Assembly (NCBI GenBank): GCA_021798855.1
Contig: JAJZBP010000101.1
Span: 1-7,296, forward strand
DNA length: 7,296 nt
Source of the DNA: Bacillota bacterium
GTDB lineage: Bacteria > Bacillota > Sulfobacillia > JAJZIM01 > JAJZBP01
Direction: 5' to 3'
In this document: positions 1-6,530 of the stretch, piece after piece
Layout: each line of letters begins with the position of its first letter
Position numbering within the stretch: the first letter of the stretch is position 1
Program-made: the position numbers and the translations under genes
The notes under the pieces: generated by a model
Told to the model about the DNA's origin: nothing
What the model saw: the letters and a program-made list of their open reading frames with translations, nothing else
Database searches by the model: none

Positions 1-2
1 CG

Positions 3-875
3 GGTGTCGAGATCAGGACCGGCACCCAGGTCAAGGGCATCAGCGGTGGCGTGGGCAATTTTCGGGTAACCCTGGAGAAAGACGGTGTAACCGGTGAGGA
101 GGCCGTGGGGGCCGTGGTGGTCGCCACCGGATTCGAGCACTTCGATCCGGGTCGGGAAACCCAAGCCTACGCCTATTACCAGTTCCCCGACGTGATCACC
201 CTGACCGACGCCGAGGCTATGCTCAAGGAAGGCAACTTCGTCCGGCCATCGGACGGGAAGGAACCGGAGATCGTGGCCTTTGTCCAATGCGTCGGCTCCC
301 GTGACCGGCGCATCGGCAACCAGTACTGCTCCAAGGTTTGTTGCGGCGTGGCTTCCAAGCAGGCCATCGAGATCAGGCAACACCTGCCGAAAAGCAGAGT
401 CATCATTTTCTACATCGACCTGCGGGCCTTCGGTTTTTGGGAGGACGAACTGTATTGGCGGGCTCAGGAAGAATACGGCGTGGCTTACATCAAGGGGATA
501 ATCACCGAGGTCCTGGCCCGGGACGGCAAGCTGATGGTCAAGGGTGAGGATGCCACCATGGGCCGACCGGTGGAGACACCCGTGGACATGGTGATCCTCT
601 CGACGGGGATGACCCCCGGTCAGGGGACGGTTGAAACCGCTGCCACCCTGGGCCTCTCCAGGGAGAGCCATGGCTTCATCGGCACGGTCGGTGGTCCCTT
701 GGATCCGGTGAGCACCGCGGTGGCCGGAATCTTTGTGGCGGGAGCGGCCGCCGGCCCGTCGACTTTGGAGGACAGCGTTTCCACCGGGACCATGGCGGCG
801 GTCAGAGCTATGGCGGCGGCCAGGGGTGGGGCGGCGGCGGCGGAGGCGGCCGCAGCCGGATCGGGTAACGCCTGA
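3..875 (+). CDS. hdrA: HdrA-like FAD/iron-sulfur oxidoreductase subunit, C-terminal part (5' truncated by window)
   Basis: The frame is open to the left edge, so this is the end of a longer gene; the GTG at 51 is an internal valine, not a start. The 290 visible codons match the second half of heterodisulfide reductase subunit A, a cytoplasmic FAD protein that links electron donors to the HdrBC iron-sulfur core. Visible marks are VVVATGF (nucleotide-binding fold), FVQCVGSR, then QYCSKVCC with clustered cysteines, IIFYIDLRAFG, VILSTGM, and GIFVAGAAAGPSTLEDSV near the end, where HdrA proteins usually have a GACxGPKDIxDSV-like FAD contact. The protein stops soon after that motif in an Ala/Gly tail, so the two C-terminal ferredoxin motifs of methanogen HdrA are absent. 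This makes it closer to the short bacterial Hdr-like forms. Its stop codon overlaps the start of the HdrCB gene by one base. Family certain; exact subtype inferred. Confidence 0.9.
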   Translation, partial: GVEIRTGTQVKGISGGVGNFRVTLEKDGVTGEEAVGAVVVATGFEHFDPGRETQAYAYYQFPDVITLTDAEAMLKEGNFVRPSDGKEPEIVAFVQCVGSRDRRIGNQYCSKVCCGVASKQAIEIRQHLPKSRVIIFYIDLRAFGFWEDELYWRAQEEYGVAYIKGIITEVLARDGKLMVKGEDATMGRPVETPVDMVILSTGMTPGQGTVETAATLGLSRESHGFIGTVGGPLDPVSTAVAGIFVAGAAAGPSTLEDSVSTGTMAAVRAMAAARGGAAAAEAAAAGSGNA

Positions 876-2149
876 TGAGCGCGGTCAAGGCGAAAGCCAT
901 TGAACTGGAATCGGCCATCGTTGAGGGCATGGACATCGGCGGCTCGTGGAGCCGAATGTTGGAGTCCCGGGTGCTGGAAAGCTACGACTTTGAGCAAATC
1001 GATCGTTTGAAAGCGATCCCAGGAGCGGAGAGTCTGGCCTACTGTTTCCAGTGTGCCAAGTGTACGGGGGTGTGTCCCGCCGACCGGGTGGGGGACTTCA
1101 GTCCTCGCAAGATCTTCCGGCGGGTTCAAACGGGGACGAATTTAATGGAAAGTCCAGACCTGTGGACCTGCACCACCTGCATCAACTGCACCCGGGTCTG
1201 TCCCAAAGAGGTCAAGATGGCCGAGATCATGCCGGCCATCAGGGAAGAGGCGGTGTTGGCCGGGGAAGCTCCGGCGGAGTTGCAGAAGGCCTTCGCCGAC
1301 ACCCAAAAGTACGGCAACCCGATGGGGGAATCTCCCCGCAAGCGAGCGGATTGGACCGCCAAGGCGGGGGTGACCGTGCCGATTATCTCCAAGGAAAAAA
1401 AGCCGGTCGATCTCCTGTGGTACGTGGAGTGCCACTATTCCTACCACCCGCGGGGCAAAGACGCCGCGGTGGCCTTGGCCCGGGTGCTCGATGCCCTGGG
1501 AGCCGACTTCGCCATCCTGGGGCACGAGGAGAAGTGTGCGGGTGAGGACATGCGCCTGGGAGGAGAGAAGGGACTCTTTGAACTTCTGGCCGAGCAGAAC
1601 GTGGCCACCCTGGGCAAGTATCAGTTCCAGCAATTGCTGGTGACCGATCCCCACGCCTTCAACGCCTTCCGGCATTTTTACCCGGCCTACGGCGGCGACT
1701 ATGACGTCGTCCACTACAGCCAGTACCTGGCGCCCAAGCTGAGCGGGATCTCTTTTCCCCGCAAGCTTTCCAGACGGGTGACCTTTCACGATCCATGCTA
1801 CTTGGGACGGCACAACGGGGAATACGAGGCTCCCAGGCAGGTTCTCCAGGCCATTCCCGGCATCCAGTTGGTGGAAATGGAACGGTGCCGGGAGAACAGT
1901 TCCTGCTGCGGCGGCGGCGGAGGAGGAATGTACCTGGACGGGTTCCTGGCCAACTTCCAGCGGGAGCGTCTTTCGGAAGTGCGGGTGAAGGAAGCGGTGG
2001 CCACGGGAGCGGAAATCCTGGTGGTCGCCTGTCCCTACGAAGTGTCCCGCTTCGAGGACGCGGTGAAATCCACGGGGAACGACGGAAAACTGAAGGTGCT
2101 CGACTTGAGTGAGATCCTGGCCGAAGCGATGGGCCTCTTGGACAACTGA
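875..2149 (+). CDS. HdrC-HdrB fusion: ferredoxin domain plus two CCG domains (heterodisulfide reductase-like)
   Basis: This 424-residue cytoplasmic iron-sulfur protein probably forms the catalytic core with the HdrA-like protein. Residues 57-67 and 99-109 hold two CxxCxxCxxxCP motifs, each expected to bind a 4Fe-4S cluster, as in HdrC. Residues about 180-285 and 300-420 are two CCG (cysteine-rich) domains, as in HdrB, HdrD and GlpC. The second keeps HDPC at C308, CCGGGGGG at C344/C345 and ACP at C386, but the last cysteine of the usual CPxC is Glu389. The first is degraded: C186 and C221 remain, CCG has become CAG, and the usual CPHC reads DPHA at 258-261. Domain 1 therefore probably lacks a full non-cubane cluster. 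The start ATG overlaps the upstream TGA (TGATG), implying translational coupling; I see no strong ribosome binding site. It could also be called a GlpC/HdrD-type oxidoreductase. Family call is strong; substrate unknown. Confidence 0.9.
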   Translation: MSAVKAKAIELESAIVEGMDIGGSWSRMLESRVLESYDFEQIDRLKAIPGAESLAYCFQCAKCTGVCPADRVGDFSPRKIFRRVQTGTNLMESPDLWTCTTCINCTRVCPKEVKMAEIMPAIREEAVLAGEAPAELQKAFADTQKYGNPMGESPRKRADWTAKAGVTVPIISKEKKPVDLLWYVECHYSYHPRGKDAAVALARVLDALGADFAILGHEEKCAGEDMRLGGEKGLFELLAEQNVATLGKYQFQQLLVTDPHAFNAFRHFYPAYGGDYDVVHYSQYLAPKLSGISFPRKLSRRVTFHDPCYLGRHNGEYEAPRQVLQAIPGIQLVEMERCRENSSCCGGGGGGMYLDGFLANFQRERLSEVRVKEAVATGAEILVVACPYEVSRFEDAVKSTGNDGKLKVLDLSEILAEAMGLLDN

Positions 2150-2160
2150 AAACCGAGACA

Positions 2161-2165
2161 GGAGG
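2161..2165 (+). promoter_or_regulatory. Ribosome binding site of etfB
   Basis: GGAGG lies six bases before ATG 2172. It decides the start: an in-frame ATG at 2109 would add 21 residues that are only the reverse-phase reading of the end of the HdrCB gene and match no Etf sequence. Confidence 0.8.
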
Positions 2166-2171
2166 GAAACG

Positions 2172-2942
2172 ATGCGGATTTTGGTGTTGACCCAGGGGGT
2201 GCCCGATTTGGTGGAAGGCCTGGAGGTCGCCTCGGACGGAGTCAGCCTTGATCAGGACTGGCTGAAGTACGTCCTGAACGATTTCGATGATCACGCGCTG
2301 GAAGAGGCTTTGCAACTGAAGGCGGATGGGGGAGTGGAGGTGGTTGCCGTCTCTCTCGAAACCGACGGCAGCCGGGACATCCTCTTCACCTGCCTGGCCA
2401 AGGGAGCGGACCGGGCCGTGTTGGTTCCAGGCGATTGGTTCGGAACCGACAATCACCAAAAGGCCAAAGCCCTGGTGTCCCTGGTTAAAGCAATCGCGCC
2501 CGACCTGGTGTTGACGGGGGTCCAGGCCCCCGCCGACGCCGACGGGCAGGTTGGAGTGCTCTTGGCGGGCAACTTGCGCTGGGCTCACGTGACCACGGTG
2601 AAGGAGGTGCGGCTGGCCGAGGGGAAGGCCACGGTGGTCAAGGAACTGGAGGGCGGCACCGGCGCCCGCTACCAGGTTGCGCTGCCGGCCGTCCTGGGAA
2701 TCCAGGCGGCGCGGGTGCCCCCCCGCTACGTGCCGGTCAGCAAAGTGCGGCAGGCCATGAAGACGGGCCAACTGGAAGAGATGGAGGCCCCGCCGGAAGG
2801 GGACACTGTTCTGCAGGCGCGCAAACTCTATCCGCCGCCGTCCGGTGAGCGAGCGGCGATGTTGGAGGGCGACGCGGATACCGTGGCCGGGGAACTGGTC
2901 CGCATCCTGCGGGAGAAAGGGATAGGGAGGTTGGCCGGTTGA
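2172..2942 (+). CDS. etfB: Electron transfer flavoprotein beta subunit
   Basis: The 256-residue product has the normal length and pattern of EtfB. It starts MRILVLTQGVPD, has FDDHALEEALQLK at about 38-50, LAKGADRAVLV at 75-85, and the nucleotide-binding loop TGVQAPADADGQVG at 115-128. The family signature is VKELEGGTG at 156-164, followed by LPAVLGIQ. EtfB pairs with EtfA to form a soluble flavoprotein that carries electrons between dehydrogenases and a quinone reductase or, in bifurcating types, uses NADH and ferredoxin. The QVG in the loop, rather than the QTG of respiratory Etf such as human ETFB, leans towards the bifurcating group, but this is a weak sign. It sits 22 bases after the HdrCB gene and overlaps etfA by four bases (TTGA). 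The context suggests that it takes electrons from, or gives them to, the Hdr-like complex rather than an acyl-CoA dehydrogenase. Confidence 0.93.
   Translation: MRILVLTQGVPDLVEGLEVASDGVSLDQDWLKYVLNDFDDHALEEALQLKADGGVEVVAVSLETDGSRDILFTCLAKGADRAVLVPGDWFGTDNHQKAKALVSLVKAIAPDLVLTGVQAPADADGQVGVLLAGNLRWAHVTTVKEVRLAEGKATVVKELEGGTGARYQVALPAVLGIQAARVPPRYVPVSKVRQAMKTGQLEEMEAPPEGDTVLQARKLYPPPSGERAAMLEGDADTVAGELVRILREKGIGRLAG
2926..2930 (+). promoter_or_regulatory. Ribosome binding site of etfA (supports TTG start)
   Basis: GGAGG inside the end of etfB lies eight bases before TTG 2939. With the TTGA overlap it supports the unusual TTG as the etfA start; the resulting N-terminus SDEIWVLAEF fits EtfA proteins. 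Confidence 0.75.
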
Positions 2943-3910
2943 GCGACGAAATTTGGGTGCTGGCGGAATTCGTGGGCGACCAGGTCGCCCAAGCGAGCAG
3001 CGAAGCGTTGGGGGCGGCGAAGAGGTCGGCCGAGGCCGGTGGCCGGCGAGTCGTGGCGGTCGTCCTCGGACGGGACGGCGGTGACCCGGCGCTACGCTCC
3101 CTGGGGGCGGCCGATACCGTCCTGACCGTGCAGGATCCGGGCCTGAAGGACTTCTCACCGGCCCTGCACGTCCGGGTGTTGGAAGCGTTGTTGAGCGACC
3201 GGAAGCCTCGCCTGGTTCTGATGGGAAATACGGCCGCGGGTCTGGAATTGGGTCCGGACCTCTCGGCGCGCTTGGGCAGCCCCCTGATCGCCTATTGTCG
3301 GAACCTGGAATTTTCCGGTGACACGGTGGTGGGGACCACCCAGTTGTACGGAGGCAAGCTCCTGCTGGAAGTGGAGACGGCAGCGGCGCAGGTTTTGGCC
3401 ATGGTGGCGGCCGGTTCTTTTCCGGCGGTGACGGAGGAGCGGGACGTTCTCGTGGAGGCCATCGCGTCCCCGGTTTCCTTGGCCGATCCGGAGACCGTCT
3501 TCCTGGGCTTGGAGGTGGCCGAGACGGCCGATGTGGATATCACCCAAGCCGACGTCCTGATCAGCGTCGGACGAGGTATCGGCGACGCGGGTAACATCTC
3601 CTTGGCCGAGGAATTGGCCGAAGCCCTTGGGGGAGTGGTTTCCGCCTCCCGTCCGGTGGTGGATCAGGGTTGGTTGACCAAGAGCCGTCAGGTGGGTAAG
3701 TCCGGGAAAACAGTCAAGCCGAAATTGTATCTGGCGGCGGGGATCAGTGGAGCCCCCGAGCACCTGGAGGGAATGCGGGACGCCGACCTGATCGTGGCCA
3801 TCAACACCGATGCGGCCGCGCCTATTTTCGAGGTGGCCGATTACGGAGTGGTGGGGGATTGTACGGAGATTCTGCCGGCCCTGACCGAAGCGGTGAGTTC
3901 TCAGGGTTGA
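2939..3910 (+). CDS. etfA: Electron transfer flavoprotein alpha subunit
   Basis: The 323-residue protein is a full-length EtfA. The N-terminal half (IWVLAEF, LVLMGNTAAGLELGPDLSARLGSPL at about 92-116) is the alpha domain that packs on EtfB. The C-terminal FAD domain shows VGRGIG (210-215), LAEELAEALGG, SASRPVVDQGW (235-245), RQVGKSGKTVKPKLY (250-264), AAGISGAPEHLEGM and VADYGVVGD (299-307). RQVGxSGxTVKPKLY resembles the bifurcating/FixB-like EtfA group more than the respiratory one, which reads QVGQTGKIVAPELY in human ETFA. Lys253 replaces the Gln common at this point in respiratory EtfA. No extra ferredoxin domain is present at the N-terminus. The start is TTG, chosen for the ribosome binding site, the four-base overlap with etfB and the family N-terminus. 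It likely acts in the cytoplasm as electron acceptor or donor for the Hdr-like core. Confidence 0.93.
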   Translation: MSDEIWVLAEFVGDQVAQASSEALGAAKRSAEAGGRRVVAVVLGRDGGDPALRSLGAADTVLTVQDPGLKDFSPALHVRVLEALLSDRKPRLVLMGNTAAGLELGPDLSARLGSPLIAYCRNLEFSGDTVVGTTQLYGGKLLLEVETAAAQVLAMVAAGSFPAVTEERDVLVEAIASPVSLADPETVFLGLEVAETADVDITQADVLISVGRGIGDAGNISLAEELAEALGGVVSASRPVVDQGWLTKSRQVGKSGKTVKPKLYLAAGISGAPEHLEGMRDADLIVAINTDAAAPIFEVADYGVVGDCTEILPALTEAVSSQG

Positions 3911-3954
3911 GAGTGACATGCTGGAGGCGGCCGCCCGTCGGTTGGTGGCGGAGG

Positions 3955-3962
3955 AAAGGAGG
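3955..3962 (+). promoter_or_regulatory. Ribosome binding site of lipoyl carrier 1
   Basis: AAAGGAGG ends 12 bases before ATG 3975. That spacing is a little long, but the site is far stronger than anything in front of the alternative ATG 3918. The N-terminus from 3975 also lines up with the starts of carriers 2 and 3. Confidence 0.55.
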
Positions 3963-3974
3963 CAGATCCAAACA

Positions 3975-4412
3975 ATGAGTGATGGGTGCCGTTTACCGGA
4001 GGATCTTTACTATTGGCCGGAAAAGCACGTTTGGGCCAGGCCGGAAGCTGACGGAACGATCACGGTGGGGATGACCGATCCGGCCCAGAGCATGGCCGGA
4101 AAGGTGGTGGCCATTTCGCCCAAAGGTGTCGGAAAAGCTCTGACGCGGGGGAAAAGCGCCGGGACGGCCGAAAGCGGCAAATGGGTGGGGGCGGTGCCGG
4201 CGCCGGTGACGGGCGAGGTTACGGAGGTTAACCCGGCGGTGAAAGGCGAACCGGCGCTGATCAATTCCGACCCTTACGGGGCGGGGTGGATCGTGCGCAT
4301 CAAGCCCACGGATTGGGAAACCCAGAAGAGCGAGTTGGTCACCGGACCCGCCGGGATCGAAAAGTACCGGGCGTTTTTGGCGGACGAAGGAATCAATTGC
4401 GGGGATAAGTAA
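3975..4412 (+). CDS. Lipoyl carrier protein 1, GcvH/LbpA family
   Basis: This 145-residue protein belongs to the glycine-cleavage H / lipoate-binding family, small cytoplasmic beta-barrels that carry a lipoyl arm on one lysine. The site is AESGKWVGAV with the predicted lipoylated lysine at residue 69 (AAA at 4179-4181), followed by PVTGEVTEVN and DPYGAGWIVRI, the typical end of the domain. True GcvH usually reads ESVKA at this site; the GKWVG here is shared by all four carriers of the window. The region DPAQSMAGKVVAISPKG replaces the DYAQ..LGDIVYVELP of ordinary GcvH. It has one cysteine near each end (C5, C142). An in-frame ATG at 3918 would add 19 residues; I prefer 3975 from the ribosome binding site and paralogue alignment. 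It follows etfA by 64 bases and is one base from carrier 2. Family sure; role in an Hdr-Etf system inferred. Confidence 0.87.
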   Translation: MSDGCRLPEDLYYWPEKHVWARPEADGTITVGMTDPAQSMAGKVVAISPKGVGKALTRGKSAGTAESGKWVGAVPAPVTGEVTEVNPAVKGEPALINSDPYGAGWIVRIKPTDWETQKSELVTGPAGIEKYRAFLADEGINCGDK

Positions 4413-4413
4413 A

Positions 4414-4872
4414 ATGGCAGTGGTCAACGCTTGCGTCTTTCCGGAAGAACTGTTGTATGCCCTGGAGGAGGGTTCTTGGGTGCGCCTTGAACCGGACGGC
4501 ACCGTGACCATGGGCATGACCGATCCCTCCCAAACCAAGGCCGGCAAGATGCTGACGGTATCCTTCCGCCACTCCAAGAAGGTTCTGCCGCGGGGAAAGG
4601 GGGGAGCGACCCTGGAGGGCAGCAAGTGGGTTGGTCCCTTCGTTTTGCCTCTCAGCGGCAAGATCGTGGCGGTCAACCCCCGCGTGCAAACGGACGCCGG
4701 GGTGGTGAACCGTGACCCCTACGGAGAGGGATGGTTCCTGCGCTTGGAACCGTCGAATTGGGAGGCGGAGAAGGATTGCCTGGTTTCGGGTCCGCAGGCC
4801 ATCGACCATTTCCGGGATGTGTTGGCCAAAGAGGAGTTCAGTTGCATCCGCTGTGCCGACGGCCCGGCTTAA
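4414..4872 (+). CDS. Lipoyl carrier protein 2, GcvH/LbpA family, with C-terminal CxxC
   Basis: The 152-residue protein has the lipoyl-domain pattern TLEGSKWVGPFVLPLSG with predicted lipoylated Lys71 (AAG at 4624-4626), then VNRDPYGEGWFLRLEPSNW, which is a classic GcvH ending. It aligns without gaps to carrier 3 over residues 1-150 with about 91 identities by hand count (roughly 61%), so the two arose by tandem duplication. Both have C7 and a C-terminal CxRCADG motif with C144 and C147, which ordinary GcvH proteins lack. The start lies one base after the carrier 1 stop (TAAAATG), with only a weak GGGGA before it, so translation is probably coupled. The conserved cysteine pair might hold a metal, form a disulfide or handle a thiol substrate; none of these can be shown from sequence alone. 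No gcvT or gcvP gene is nearby in the window, which argues against a role in glycine cleavage. Confidence 0.88.
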   Translation: MAVVNACVFPEELLYALEEGSWVRLEPDGTVTMGMTDPSQTKAGKMLTVSFRHSKKVLPRGKGGATLEGSKWVGPFVLPLSGKIVAVNPRVQTDAGVVNRDPYGEGWFLRLEPSNWEAEKDCLVSGPQAIDHFRDVLAKEEFSCIRCADGPA

Positions 4873-4921
4873 ACGCCGGGACGGAATGCGCCAAAGACTA
4901 ATAAAAAGCGAAGGGTACGAT

Positions 4922-5410
4922 ATGGCAACGGTCAATGCCTGCGATTTTCCGGAAGAACTCTGGTACGGCCTGGAGGAGAACTGCTGGGTGCGGGCGGATG
5001 CCGACGGTTGCCTGACCGTGGGACTGACCGACCCCGGGCAGACCAAGGCCGGGCGGATACTGGTGGTCACCTTCCGCCCGGTGGGGAAATTCGTGCAGCG
5101 AGGGAAGGGCGGGGCGGTTTTGGAAAGCAGCAAATGGGTGGGCCGGTTGGTTTTGCCCGTGAGCGGCACGGTCGCCACCGTCAATTCCCTGCTGACGCGC
5201 GATCCGGGGGTGGTCAACCGGGATCCATACGGGGAAGGATGGTTTCTGCGCCTGGAACCGAGCAGGTGGGAAATCGAAAGGGGAATCCTGGCCAAGGGGC
5301 CCCAGGTGGTGACCTACTACCGGGAGAAGCTGGTGCAAGAGGGTCTGACGTGTGTCCGATGCGCCGACGGTATGGCGCCGGATCATGAGTGGAAGAAAGT
5401 GGGCATGTGA
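4922..5410 (+). CDS. Lipoyl carrier protein 3, GcvH/LbpA family, duplicate of carrier 2
   Basis: I place the start at ATG 4922 because MATVNACDFPEEL matches the start of carrier 2 residue by residue; an open frame upstream adds only out-of-phase sequence from the end of that gene. The ribosome binding site (GCGAAGGG) is modest. The product has 162 residues, with predicted lipoylated Lys71 in LESSKWVGRL (AAA at 5132-5134), LPVSG, and VNRDPYGEGWFLRLEPSRW. It keeps C7 and the C144/C147 pair of carrier 2, has two further cysteines (C21, C30), and carries about 12 extra residues after CADG. The end of the gene overlaps the start of the ligase by 26 bases. Retention of the lysine and the fold in both duplicates suggests that both are in use, perhaps with different partners. 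Confidence 0.87.
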   Translation: MATVNACDFPEELWYGLEENCWVRADADGCLTVGLTDPGQTKAGRILVVTFRPVGKFVQRGKGGAVLESSKWVGRLVLPVSGTVATVNSLLTRDPGVVNRDPYGEGWFLRLEPSRWEIERGILAKGPQVVTYYREKLVQEGLTCVRCADGMAPDHEWKKVGM

Positions 5411-6530
5411 ACCATTGCTGCAACTCTACCGGTTGGGAACGGTGGCCTGGACGGACAGCCATTTGTTTTACCACACCTTGCCGCGCCTCGGGCGGCAGGG
5501 CATCGTCCTTTGCCGGCCGGATTCGGCGCACCTTTGCCTGGGTTACCACACTCCGGCGGCGGAGGTGGATTGGGAGTACTGCCGGCGGGAAAACCTGCCG
5601 GTCATCCGGCGGGAGGTGGGCGGTGGCCTGGTTTACCTGGATTCCAACCAGGTCTTTTACCAGGTGGTGGTCGCGCCATCCTCGCCGCTGACCCGGGGGA
5701 GACGAGAGGACTTCTACCGGCGGCTGCTGGAACCGGCCAAGTTGGCCCTGGCGGAATTGGGTCTCCGGGGGGAAGTCCGGGCGCCCTGCGACCTGTGGGT
5801 GGGCGGCAGGAAGATTTCCGGCAACGGAGCGGGGGAGATCGCCGGGCATTGGGTCTTCGTCGGGAACATTCTCCTGGATTTCCCCCCGGCGCGGATGGCC
5901 CAAGCCCTGGACGCGCCGGACCACTTCCGCGAGGCGGCCGGGCGAATGATGGATGACCACCTGACCAGCCTGCGGCGCGAATTGGGCCGGGCGCCGGCGC
6001 CCGAAGCCGTGTTGGAGGCCCTGGCCAGGGGCTTTCAGGCGGCGCTCGGTCCGTTGGCGGATGGTGAGTTGAACGAGACGTTGCAGCGAGCCAAGGAGGA
6101 CGTGGCACGGCGTCTCCTCAGTCCGGGGTGGCTGCGTGCTTCCAGGCCCAACCCTCGGGAACGAAAATTAAAAATCATGGAAGGTGTCTACCTGCGGGAA
6201 GTGGCAGGCAAAGCGGTAACATCCACGGAGGACCGGGGAGACGCCGGTGATCATGCGTCCCAAGCCGGGGAAACGGAAGGGTTTGGCTGCGTACATGCGC
6301 CCGTCGCCGGGAGCGTGGCGCAGGCGTCACCTGTGAAGCCGAGGACCGTCGGCGAGGGCAAGGAACAGACCTCAAGCGTGGCGCAGGCGGCCATGCCGCC
6401 GAGGACCGTCGCCGACGCCCAGTCCGCCGCCAATGGCGGCTCCCGTGCTATAACGGAGCAGGGCGGCGTCGGTACGGGAACCAATCCCGCCGGCGGGAAA
6501 CGACAGGGGGAGGGAAGGGCATGCGGATAG
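5385..6530 (+). CDS. lplA: Lipoate-protein ligase-like protein with long low-complexity tail
   Basis: This is a cytoplasmic member of the BPL/LplA/LipB family, which attaches lipoate or octanoate to carrier lysines. Residues about 15-230 give the catalytic domain: CLGYHT, RREVGGGLVYLD at 75-86 (the RRxxGGGxVxxD substrate-binding motif, with Val for the usual Thr), then APCDLWVGGRKISGNG with the predicted catalytic Lys143, and VGNILLDF. KLKIMEGVYLREVAGK at about 261-276 resembles the start of an accessory LplA C-terminal domain, but that domain does not follow. About 100 residues rich in Ala, Gly, Thr, Glu and Pro take its place. I choose ATG 5385 (381 residues); GTG 5352, with AAGAGGG before it, is an alternative adding 11 residues. 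It overlaps carrier 3 by 26 bases and carrier 4 by 10, so it is probably the dedicated ligase of these carriers, like sLpl in sHdr operons. Family sure, substrate inferred. Confidence 0.85.
   Translation: MSGRKWACEPLLQLYRLGTVAWTDSHLFYHTLPRLGRQGIVLCRPDSAHLCLGYHTPAAEVDWEYCRRENLPVIRREVGGGLVYLDSNQVFYQVVVAPSSPLTRGRREDFYRRLLEPAKLALAELGLRGEVRAPCDLWVGGRKISGNGAGEIAGHWVFVGNILLDFPPARMAQALDAPDHFREAAGRMMDDHLTSLRRELGRAPAPEAVLEALARGFQAALGPLADGELNETLQRAKEDVARRLLSPGWLRASRPNPRERKLKIMEGVYLREVAGKAVTSTEDRGDAGDHASQAGETEGFGCVHAPVAGSVAQASPVKPRTVGEGKEQTSSVAQAAMPPRTVADAQSAANGGSRAITEQGGVGTGTNPAGGKRQGEGRACG
6312..6411 (+). repeat. Imperfect direct repeat inside the ligase tail
   Basis: Two copies of about 40 bases lie at 6312-6351 and 6375-6411. 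Each begins AGCGTGGCGCAGGCG (exact, 63 bases apart) and ends CCGAGGACCGTCG (exact, 60 bases apart), so the copies differ by a three-base indel that keeps the frame. They encode SVAQASPVKPRTV and SVAQAAMPPRTV. A weaker third match may start at 6201 (GTGGCAGGC ... GGAGGACCG). This looks like recent slippage or duplication in a disordered tail. Confidence 0.7.
6509..6513 (+). promoter_or_regulatory. Ribosome binding site of lipoyl carrier 4
   Basis: GGAGG within a purine-rich run (6505-6519) lies seven bases before ATG 6521. It is inside the last codons of the ligase gene and gives carrier 4 an independent, strong initiation signal. Confidence 0.75.

Noticed and set aside
1659..3158. Long open frame of 499 codons on the minus strand across the end of the HdrCB gene, etfB and the start of etfA
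   Set aside because: It lies opposite three well-supported genes, has Arg/Pro/Gly-rich shadow composition with no recognisable motif, and GC-rich DNA often leaves such frames open.
3918..3974. Earlier ATG at 3918 for lipoyl carrier 1
   Set aside because: It would add 19 residues with no match in the paralogues and has a poor ribosome binding site, while AAAGGAGG precedes ATG 3975.
4873..4921. Gap of 49 bases between carriers 2 and 3 as a possible terminator or promoter
   Set aside because: I see no hairpin with a T-run and no convincing -35/-10 pair; only a weak ribosome binding site near the end.
3993..5960. Several minus-strand open frames opposite the lipoyl carrier genes, with similar sequences to each other
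   Set aside because: Their mutual similarity simply mirrors the related carriers on the + strand; no start signals or known motifs support them.
6485..6498. Perfect 14-base palindrome TCCCGCCGGCGGGA in the ligase tail
   Set aside because: It has no loop or T-run, lies inside coding sequence, and short GC palindromes are expected by chance in DNA of this composition. It is not a credible terminator or operator on its own.
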